Source: JBBSHJ01 sp038253135
GTDB taxonomy: Bacteria > Actinomycetota > Actinomycetes > Mycobacteriales > QHCD01
Reading direction: 5' to 3'
Length of the DNA stretch: 11,764 nucleotides
Assembly (NCBI GenBank): GCA_038253135.1
Contig: JBBSHJ010000097.1
Location: 1 to 11,764 of the forward strand
Made by a program: the position numbers and the translations under genes. Below, piece after piece: positions 6,802-11,764 of this stretch. A model generated the notes under the pieces. That model had not been told where the DNA came from. It made no database searches and saw only the letters and a program-made list of their open reading frames with translations. Every line of letters begins with the position of its first letter. Position 1 is the stretch's first letter.

Positions 6802-7161
6802 TAGGGCGCGTAATGCCGCGACGACGACCAAGTGCTCGTCGACGCCATGCTCTGCCTGCTCGATCACAGGTGACCGCGCCGCGAGCGCGGCGGGATCGGT
6901 GCTCACCTCGCGGCGACGGCGTAACACGCGCCATCGATCAATGCTCGCGCGGGCCAGGCACCGGTTGGCATACCCGAGCGGATTCCCGGTGATCCGGGGC
7001 CATCGGGTGGAGACCGACACCAGCACCTACTGCAGCAGATCCTCCGCGTGTTGCCAGTCACCACACAGCCCGAACGCGGCGTGCAGCGGTCGATCCCCGT
7101 GCGCCTCGACGAACTCGTCGAACTGCGCACGAACAAGATGAGCATCCTCGTCACGTGCCAC
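6785..7161 (-). pseudogene. ECF sigma factor remnant (SigE-family type), internal stop, region 4 lost
   Basis: Minus-strand reading from GTG at 7161 gives 44 codons resembling sigma region 2 (AQFDEFVEAHGDRPL, then CGDWQHAEDLLQ), then TAG at 7029-7027. The same frame continues at once with VLVSVSTRWPRI, NPLGYANRCLARASIDRW and RVLRRRRE, then the linker and AALRALPARPRRV, the expected start of region 4. So the only lesion in this part is one nonsense codon, exactly where homologues carry Glu, Asp or Thr (a G-to-T change from GAG would suffice). After about 6785 the helix-turn-helix half is absent and the sequence belongs to the APH pseudogene of the opposite strand. The family call rests on the FDEFV...GDW..AEDL and W.RI...P..Y pattern common in actinobacterial SigE-family ECF factors. 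No anti-sigma gene is seen. Confidence 0.72.
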
Positions 7162-7339
7162 CGGCCGGCTCGCCCTCCGCCGCCCGCGACATCCCGACCA
7201 TCAACACGACGCCACCGGCAGACAGGTTGCTCGCCGGCCGGACCGGAACGCAACGGGGAAGTGCCGTCTCCCCGACCCGCCCGGTGCGCTCGGGCTCGGC
7301 GGCGAGCAGCCCCCGGAAAGCACGCGGATTGACACTGCA
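7151..7339 (-). other. Open frame between vapC and the sigma remnant, possible C-terminal gene fragment
   Basis: Minus strand, stop TGA at 7153-7151. The frame reads RAFRGLLAAEPERTGRVGE..., then RPASNLSAGGVVLMVGMSRA and ends EGEPAGGT. Third positions are mostly G or C, and the stop overlaps the GTG start of the sigma remnant, as in coupled actinobacterial genes. There is no start codon at its beginning and I recognise no family. It may be the tail of a broken gene that preceded the sigma factor, or chance in GC-rich DNA. Confidence 0.25.
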
Positions 7340-7352
7340 ATGAGCGGCCCGG

Positions 7353-7763
7353 CTAGACCGTCCAAGGATTGATCAGGTCGATGCCGGTGGCATCGAAGTC
7401 ACCGGTGTTCCGGGTGGCGAGGGTTGCCTGCCGGGACAGGCAGATCGCGGCGATCTGCGCGTCGGCGGCGGGTATGGGCCGGCCGGCGCGCTCGCGGCCG
7501 ACGACGATCCTCGCGTATCGACGGGCCGCCCGGGCGTCGAATGGCAGGATCGCCTCGCCGTAATCGGCAAACACCGTGGCTGCGGTCGCCGCCAACCGGT
7601 CCCGACGGCGGCCGTCGGGAAGCCGGGCGATGCCGTGCTCGATCTCGGCAAGCGTGACCGCGGTTGTGCACAATCGCCCGGCAGCATCGGCCCATCCAAG
7701 GACCGTCGGGTCCGGTCTCTCGCGCATCATCTCCGAGACGACGTTGGTGTCGATGACAATCAC
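7353..7763 (-). CDS. vapC: PIN-domain ribonuclease toxin, VapC/FitB type
   Basis: Toxin of 136 aa with a complete PIN-domain fold: MIVIDTNVVSE (Asp5), TAVTLAEIEHGIARLP (Glu40), PAADAQIAAIC (Asp101) and LATRNTGDFD (Asp122). These four acidic residues form the Mg/Mn site that cuts RNA in VapC toxins. DTNVVSE, the GIARLPDG helix and the size match the FitB subgroup best. The start is GTG at 7763, whose four bases GTGA overlap the antitoxin stop, so the two are co-translated, antitoxin first. All catalytic residues are present and no frame damage is seen, so it is probably functional, in contrast to the two pseudogenes beside it. Its RNA target is unknown. Confidence 0.92.
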   Translation of the reverse strand: MIVIDTNVVSEMMRERPDPTVLGWADAAGRLCTTAVTLAEIEHGIARLPDGRRRDRLAATAATVFADYGEAILPFDARAARRYARIVVGRERAGRPIPAADAQIAAICLSRQATLATRNTGDFDATGIDLINPWTV

Positions 7764-8014
7764 GACCGGTCCGACAGGTCGGCCGCCCGCGGCATGTCGT
7801 GCCGCGCGGGAGTCTCGAGCTCGACACCGCCCATTGCCGCGAAAAGCTCCCGGATCGCTTGGGCAAGGTTGCGTCCGTCATCCTCGCCCGCAGCGACCGC
7901 GTCGGTGAGGATCGCCCGGGCCTCGGCCTCCATCGACCGTCCGTGGCGGGCCGCCCGCACCTTCAGCCGACCTGCCACCGTGTCGTCGAGGTCGCGCACA
8001 CTGATCGCCGCCAC
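7760..8014 (-). CDS. vapB: Ribbon-helix-helix antitoxin, VapB/FitA type
   Basis: Antitoxin of 84 aa. Residues 3-43 (AAISVRDLDDTVAGRLKVRA, then ARHGRSMEAEARAIL) match the FitA ribbon-helix-helix DNA-binding domain. The tail, with LAQAIRELFAAMGGVELETP, resembles the FitA segment that wraps its PIN toxin. The GTG at 8014 is chosen over an in-frame TTG at 8035 because AGGAGG (plus-strand 8021-8027 as TCCTCCT) sits 7 bases upstream and the protein then starts at the DNA-binding strand as in relatives. It overlaps vapC by four bases. Such antitoxins dimerise, bind the toxin and repress their own promoter; the palindrome at 8023-8047 is the obvious operator. Confidence 0.9.
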   Translation of the reverse strand: MAAISVRDLDDTVAGRLKVRAARHGRSMEAEARAILTDAVAAGEDDGRNLAQAIRELFAAMGGVELETPARHDMPRAADLSDRS

Positions 8015-8022
8015 AATGATTC

Positions 8023-8047
8023 CTCCTGCTGGCAATGCTAGCAGGAG
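8023..8047 (-). promoter_or_regulatory. Palindromic vapBC operator overlapping -10 and Shine-Dalgarno
   Basis: A 25-bp near-perfect palindrome has 8-bp arms CTCCTGCT (8023-8030) and AGCAGGAG (8040-8047), then one mismatch, then two more pairs around the centre AAT. Read on the minus strand, its distal arm is part of the AGGAGG ribosome binding site of vapB, and its middle contains TAGCAT (8040-8035), a plausible -10. A TGTCGA 18 bp upstream could act as -35. Autorepression by the RHH antitoxin is typical of this family. As RNA the same arms could hide the ribosome binding site. Confidence 0.6.
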
Positions 8048-8083
8048 CGCCGGTCGCTCGACACAATTCGACTGGCAGGCGCG

Positions 8084-8923
8084 TCAGTGGCCCCGGGCTG
8101 AGTCGGTCCGCAGGAAGCTCGGCACGTTGTCGGCGATGGTCACGAGCGCCTCGGCCCGCGCCCGCAGTTGCTGCACCGACGTGCGGGGCCCGCTCGCGAC
8201 GAGGTCGGAGCCGAGGACCTGCCAGTAGAACGGCTCGACGGCCAGCAGCCCCTCGACCGCGCGCGGGTTGAGCATCGCGACGGCGTACTGCCGGGACTTG
8301 GCGTAGACGCGGTGATAGCGGTTGAAGGTCTCGTCCTCGATGTCGATGTCCATCCGCGTGAGGCCGGGCGCGACGATGCCGACGAGCTTCTCGGGCCCCA
8401 CGCTCATCGGCGGCAGCGGGAAGCCCAGGCTCACGGTGACGACGGACAGCGTGGTCGTGGTCGAGTCGTCGCCGCTGCCCGTGGTGTAACGGTAGTGGAA
8501 CATCGCGCACGATCGGCCGCGGACGGTACCGGACAGGACGTCGAACGCCTTGCGCGAGCGACCCTGACCGAACGGCCTGCTCTTCCACCGCGTGGTGAAG
8601 CCCGGGTCCTGCCGGGCGTACCGCAGCCCGAGGGCGTCAGCGGTACGCCGCGTCGCGCGCCGCTGGAGCAGGTGCAGGACGCTGCCGCCGATCGCGAGAG
8701 CGATCACCAGCACGGCGATCGCGATGATCCAGAGCGGGACGAAACCGACCCGGCCGGTCCCGCTCAGTGTGGACAGGACCCGATGCGTATTCCCCGTGAA
8801 GGCGATCGCGACGTACCCGATCACCATTAGCGGAGCGAGCGCTGCGACGACGCGGCGTGCCCACCAACCGGGCGTCGCCTGCCATCGCTCCGGCGGCTCG
8901 TGTCGTGTCGGCAGCATGCTCAT
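8084..8923 (-). CDS. Two-TM membrane protein, DUF3137-like, unknown function
   Basis: Protein of 279 aa, stop at 8084, of unknown function. It has two hydrophobic segments (about 24-42 and 61-86) joined by a short loop with GNTHRVLSTLSG, then a soluble C-terminal domain. That domain contains ALGLRYARQDPGFTTRW, PFGQGRSRKAFDVLSGTVRG and DIDIEDETFNRYHRVYAKS, followed by AVAMLNPRAVEGLL. The 'Leu/Glu-Asp-x-x-Phe-Asn-x-x-(Phe/Tyr)-x-Val...NPR..E.LL' pattern resembles DUF3137-type proteins common in actinobacteria; that assignment is from memory. The ATG at 8923 is used, though no good Shine-Dalgarno precedes it and an ATG two codons on is equally possible. In-frame codons upstream run over the start of ffh on the other strand and are a shadow. 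The gene is divergent from ffh with a 121-bp gap and lies upstream of vapBC on the same strand. Confidence 0.8.
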   Translation of the reverse strand: MSMLPTRHEPPERWQATPGWWARRVVAALAPLMVIGYVAIAFTGNTHRVLSTLSGTGRVGFVPLWIIAIAVLVIALAIGGSVLHLLQRRATRRTADALGLRYARQDPGFTTRWKSRPFGQGRSRKAFDVLSGTVRGRSCAMFHYRYTTGSGDDSTTTTLSVVTVSLGFPLPPMSVGPEKLVGIVAPGLTRMDIDIEDETFNRYHRVYAKSRQYAVAMLNPRAVEGLLAVEPFYWQVLGSDLVASGPRTSVQQLRARAEALVTIADNVPSFLRTDSARGH

Positions 8924-8963
8924 CGGCAGTGCGACGAATCCAGGGATCCGACAGTTCCGCCGA

Positions 8964-8991
8964 TCGACCGGCCCCGGTGGTGAACTACCCT
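8964..8991 (+). promoter_or_regulatory. Candidate ffh promoter
   Basis: TCGACC (8964-8969) and TACCCT (8986-8991) with a 16-bp spacer fit the actinobacterial TTGACn / TAnnnT pattern moderately. A transcript would begin near 8998, leaving a leader of about 47 bases that carries GAGGGA before the GTG start. A small inverted repeat (ACCGG-CC-CCGGT, 8967-8978) lies in the spacer. The call rests on base patterns only. Confidence 0.4.
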
Positions 8992-9044
8992 GAACGCTGG
9001 TCCAGGCACCCCGGGTCACACCGACGAGCAGAGGGAACCGCACC

Positions 9045-10661
9045 GTGTTCGACACCTTGTCCGACCGGCTCGAGAAGGTCTTCACATCGCTGCGCGGCAA
9101 GGGTCGGCTCTCCGAGACCGACATCACCGCGACCTGCCGCGAGATCCGGATCGCCCTGCTCGAGGCGGATGTCGCGTTGCCCGCGGTCAAGGCCTTCATC
9201 GGCGCCGTGCGGGAGCGCGCGGGCGGGGTCGAGGTCTCCAAGGCGCTGAACCCGGCGCAGCAGGTCATCAAGATCGTCAACGAGGAGCTCATCGGCATCC
9301 TCGGCGGCGAGACCCGGCGGGTGCGCTTCGCCAAGAACCCGCCGACCGTCATCATGCTCGCGGGCCTGCAGGGCGCCGGCAAGACCACGCTCGCCGGCAA
9401 GCTCGGTGTCTGGCTCCGCGCGCAGGGGCACACCCCGATGCTGGTCGCGGCCGACCTGCAGCGCCCCAACGCGGTGACGCAGCTGCAGGTCGTCGGGGAT
9501 CAGGCCGGCGTGGCGGTCTACGCGCCGCACCCGGGCGCATCCAGCGGCCCGATTCCACCGGAAGCCCCATCCGATCCGGTGGCCGTCGCCAGGTCCGCCA
9601 TTCCGGTGGCCCAGCAGCGCATGCACGACGTCGTCATCATCGACACCGCCGGCCGGCTGGGCGTCGACGCCGAGATGATGGCGCAGGCGGCCGCGATCCG
9701 GCAGGCCACCCAGCCGGACGAGGTGCTCTTCGTCGTCGACGCGATGATCGGGCAGGACGCGGTCACGACGGCCGAGGCCTTCCGCGACCAGGTCGGTTTC
9801 ACCGGGGTCGTGCTGGCCAAGCTCGACGGCGACGCCCGCGGCGGCGCGGCGCTGTCGGTGCGCTACGTCACCGGCGTACCGATCCTCTTCGCCTCGACGG
9901 GTGAGAAGCTGGCGGACTTCGACGTCTTCCACCCGGAGCGGATGGCCTCGCGCATCCTCGGGATGGGCGACATGCTCACGCTCATCGAGCAGGCCGAGGC
10001 GACCTTCGAGGCCGACGAGGCCGAGAAGATGGTCGGCAAGCTCAGCAAGCCGAATGAGTTCGGCCTCGACGATTTCCTCGAGCAGATGCTCGCGATCCGC
10101 AAGATGGGTCCGATCTCCGGGCTGCTCAACATGCTGCCCGGGATGGGGCAGTTCAAGGAGCAGCTCAACTCCGTCGACGACAAGGATATCGATCGCACCG
10201 CGGCGATCATCCGCTCGATGACGCCGGGAGAGCGGGCCGAGCCGAAGTTGATCAACGGCTCGCGGCGGGCCCGGATCGCGAAGGGCTCCGGAGTCGCCGT
10301 CTTCGACGTCAACCAGCTCGTCGAGCGGTTCTTCGAGGCCCGCAAGATGATGTCGGCGATGGCCGGCGGTGGCGGTGTTCCCGGGATGCCGGCGATGCCG
10401 GGGTTGCCGGGGGCGCGGCGTACGACGAAGAAGGTCGCGGCCAAAAAGGGCCGGGGCAAGGCCAAGGGCGGGCAGGGCAAGCGGAGCCGCGTGGCCGCGC
10501 AGCAGCGCCGGGAGCGGCCCGAGGGGCAGGGACCAGCGATGCCGGATCTCCCGAACGGCATGCCGCCCGGCTTCGGTGCCCTCGGCGACACGGGCGGCTT
10601 CCCGCTGCCGGACGGCGATTCGCTGGACGTGTCGAAGCTTAATTTCCCGAACCAGAGGTAG
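9045..10661 (+). CDS. ffh: Signal recognition particle GTPase Ffh
   Basis: SRP54 homologue of 538 aa, the GTPase that binds signal sequences and SRP RNA and pairs with FtsY. The N domain covers residues 1-90 (MFDTLSDRLEKVFTSLRGKG). The G domain carries GLQGAGKTT (107-115), DLQRPNAVTQL, DTAGRLGVD (200-208), AKLDGDARGG (258-267, Ala where T or S is usual) and ASTGEKL...FHPERMASRILGMGD. The Met-rich M domain follows (about 312-440), with FLEQMLAIRKMGPISGLL and the RNA-binding stretch SMTPGERAEP...NGSRRARIAKGSG (391-416). The tail (440-538) is Gly/Pro/Met- then Lys/Arg-rich and ends LDVSKLNFPNQR, like mycobacterial Ffh, which is why the protein is longer than E. coli Ffh (about 450 aa). The start is GTG, with GAGGGA (9031-9036) eight bases ahead. 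The loop 161-178 is longer than in relatives I recall. Confidence 0.97.
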   Translation: MFDTLSDRLEKVFTSLRGKGRLSETDITATCREIRIALLEADVALPAVKAFIGAVRERAGGVEVSKALNPAQQVIKIVNEELIGILGGETRRVRFAKNPPTVIMLAGLQGAGKTTLAGKLGVWLRAQGHTPMLVAADLQRPNAVTQLQVVGDQAGVAVYAPHPGASSGPIPPEAPSDPVAVARSAIPVAQQRMHDVVIIDTAGRLGVDAEMMAQAAAIRQATQPDEVLFVVDAMIGQDAVTTAEAFRDQVGFTGVVLAKLDGDARGGAALSVRYVTGVPILFASTGEKLADFDVFHPERMASRILGMGDMLTLIEQAEATFEADEAEKMVGKLSKPNEFGLDDFLEQMLAIRKMGPISGLLNMLPGMGQFKEQLNSVDDKDIDRTAAIIRSMTPGERAEPKLINGSRRARIAKGSGVAVFDVNQLVERFFEARKMMSAMAGGGGVPGMPAMPGLPGARRTTKKVAAKKGRGKAKGGQGKRSRVAAQQRRERPEGQGPAMPDLPNGMPPGFGALGDTGGFPLPDGDSLDVSKLNFPNQR

Positions 10662-10666
10662 CTTCC

Positions 10667-11749
10667 GTGCTCGTCACACCCGACCTGCACGTGCGGGGCG
10701 TGCTGTTGCCGGGGTACGACGAGCGCGACCTCTGGGTCCGCGCCGGCACGATCGCCGCCGGGCCGGTGCCGGGCGCGGAGACCGTCGCCCGGTCCGGCTT
10801 CGTCCTGCCGGGCCTAGTCGACGCCCACTGCCACATCGGCCTCTCGCCCGCGGGCATTCACCACGACCACGCCGGGCAGCTGGCGCAGGCGTACACCGAG
10901 CGCGACGTCGGCGCCCTGCTGCTGCGCGATGCCGGATCGCCCGTCGACACCCGCTGGCTGCAGCACCGCGACGACGTACCCCGCCTGATCCGCGCCGGCC
11001 GGCACCTGGCCCGCACCGGGCGTTACCTGCGCGACCTCGCGCTCGAGCTCGAACCCGAGCAGCTGCCCGACGCGATCGAGGCCCAGGCCCGCGCCGGCGA
11101 CGGCTGGGTCAAGATCGTCGGCGACTGGATCGACCGATCGGTCGGCGACCTGGCACCGGAATGGCCGCGGGAAACGGTCTTTCAGGCGGTACGCCGTGCG
11201 CACGCCGCCGGCGCGAAAGTCGCGGTGCACACCTTCGGGGAGGAGGCGCTGCCCGACCTGATCGAGGCCGGCGTGGACTCGATCGAGCACGGCACCGGCC
11301 TGACCGATGACCTTATCGGCGCGATGGCCGCGCGCGGCACCGCGCTCGTGCCGACCCTGATCAATGTCGACAACTTCCCGGCCATCGCCGAATCGGCCAG
11401 CCGGTTTCCGGCGTACGCCGCCCGGATGCGGAGACTGCACGAGAGCTCGCGGGCGCGACTTCGGGCGGCGTACGACGCGGGCGTGCCGATCTACGCAGGC
11501 ACCGACGCCGGCGGCCAACTCCCGCACGGCCGCGTGGTCGACGAGATCCGTGCCTTGCACGACGCCGGCCTGTCGGCCAGCGACGCCCTCGCCGCCGGGT
11601 CGTGGGGTGCCCGGGAGTGGCTCGGTTGTCCAAGTCTCAGCCCCGGCGCACCGGCGGACTTCGTCGTCTACGACCGCGACCCGCGCACGGACCTCGCCGT
11701 GCTGGCCGAGCCGGCCCGCATCGTGCTCCGCGGCAAGGTCGTCCGGTGA
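10667..11749 (+). CDS. Amidohydrolase-superfamily metal-dependent hydrolase (imidazolonepropionase-like)
   Basis: Cytosolic hydrolase of 360 aa with a complete binuclear metal site: DAHCHIG (His54, His56), WVKIVGDW (Lys149, likely carboxylated), AVHTFGEEA (His188), SIEHGTGL (His208) and YAGTDAGG (Asp280). The small N-terminal and C-terminal beta-segments (VRGVLLPGY..., GAPADFVVYDRDP...VLRGKVVR) form the usual flanking sandwich domain around a TIM barrel. The substrate cannot be read from the sequence; members cleave C-N bonds in cyclic amides, ureas or dipeptides. The GTG start is five bases after the ffh stop, with AGAGG (10654-10658) inside the end of ffh, so it is probably co-transcribed with ffh. 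Mycobacterium tuberculosis has an amidohydrolase-like gene (Rv2915c) at the same place, so the pairing is old. It is complete in this window. Confidence 0.9.
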   Translation: MLVTPDLHVRGVLLPGYDERDLWVRAGTIAAGPVPGAETVARSGFVLPGLVDAHCHIGLSPAGIHHDHAGQLAQAYTERDVGALLLRDAGSPVDTRWLQHRDDVPRLIRAGRHLARTGRYLRDLALELEPEQLPDAIEAQARAGDGWVKIVGDWIDRSVGDLAPEWPRETVFQAVRRAHAAGAKVAVHTFGEEALPDLIEAGVDSIEHGTGLTDDLIGAMAARGTALVPTLINVDNFPAIAESASRFPAYAARMRRLHESSRARLRAAYDAGVPIYAGTDAGGQLPHGRVVDEIRALHDAGLSASDALAAGSWGAREWLGCPSLSPGAPADFVVYDRDPRTDLAVLAEPARIVLRGKVVR

Positions 11750-11764
11750 CGGGTACGCCGGCGG

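Noticed and set aside
6815..6873. Plus-strand frame RDDDQVLVDAMLCLLDHR as a possible C-terminal end of the kinase
   Set aside because: The same bases read on the minus strand as the continuous linker of the sigma-factor remnant (VIEQAEHGVDEHLVVVAAL), which stays in one frame with flanking sigma motifs. The kinase reading needs another frameshift past a stop.
8924..9469. Upstream extension of the DUF3137-like gene (182 more codons) over ffh
   Set aside because: The extra residues (RSRTAPMKAL-like) are antisense to the conserved N domain of Ffh; the membrane protein proper begins at 8923 with its own hydrophobic segments.

Overview
The window is GC-rich DNA (about 70% by eye) with GTG starts, strong G/C third-position bias and TANNNT-type -10 elements. 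This points to a high-GC actinobacterium; genus and order cannot be fixed from the sequence. The backbone ftsY - amtB - glnK - glnD - (gap) - ffh - amidohydrolase follows the order I recall around ftsY-amt-glnB-glnD-ffh-Rv2915c in Mycobacterium tuberculosis, so most of the window is ancestral actinobacterial chromosome.

Layout. (1) 1-509, minus: the N-terminal part of a stand-alone 5'-3' exonuclease, cut by the left edge and divergent from ftsY. (2) 619-1836, plus: ftsY, the SRP receptor, possibly leaderless. (3) 1837-2075: an intergenic region with a long imperfect hairpin (1859-1912) and a well-phased tandem GlnR-type operator (1977-2014). (4) 2076-6092, plus: a translationally coupled amtB-glnK-glnD nitrogen operon (4-nt and 20-nt overlaps). 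(5) 6093-8083: a decayed accessory segment. It holds an aminoglycoside-phosphotransferase-like pseudogene (plus, two 1-base deletions), a convergent ECF sigma factor pseudogene (minus, one internal TAG, region 4 missing) whose broken end meets the broken end of the kinase gene, and an apparently intact FitAB/VapBC toxin-antitoxin pair (minus) with a palindromic operator over its ribosome binding site. (6) 8084-8923, minus: a two-TM membrane protein resembling DUF3137 proteins. (7) 9045-10661, plus: ffh, the SRP GTPase, followed 5 bases later by a metal-dependent amidohydrolase (10667-11749).

How the genes work together. FtsY and Ffh are the receptor and GTPase of the co-translational membrane targeting pathway, which would deliver polytopic proteins such as AmtB. 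AmtB imports ammonium, GlnK senses energy and 2-oxoglutarate and gates AmtB, and GlnD modifies GlnK at Tyr51 according to nitrogen status; the GlnR-type box would switch the three genes on under nitrogen limitation. The kinase/sigma/toxin-antitoxin block is unrelated and looks like an insertion or decay hotspot between glnD and ffh.

No wholly new system is evident. The best leads are the GlnR operator, the ftsY-amtB hairpin, the convergent pseudogene junction with its minimal inactivating lesions, and the toxin-antitoxin operator. No CRISPR array, rRNA, tRNA or insertion sequence was recognised.
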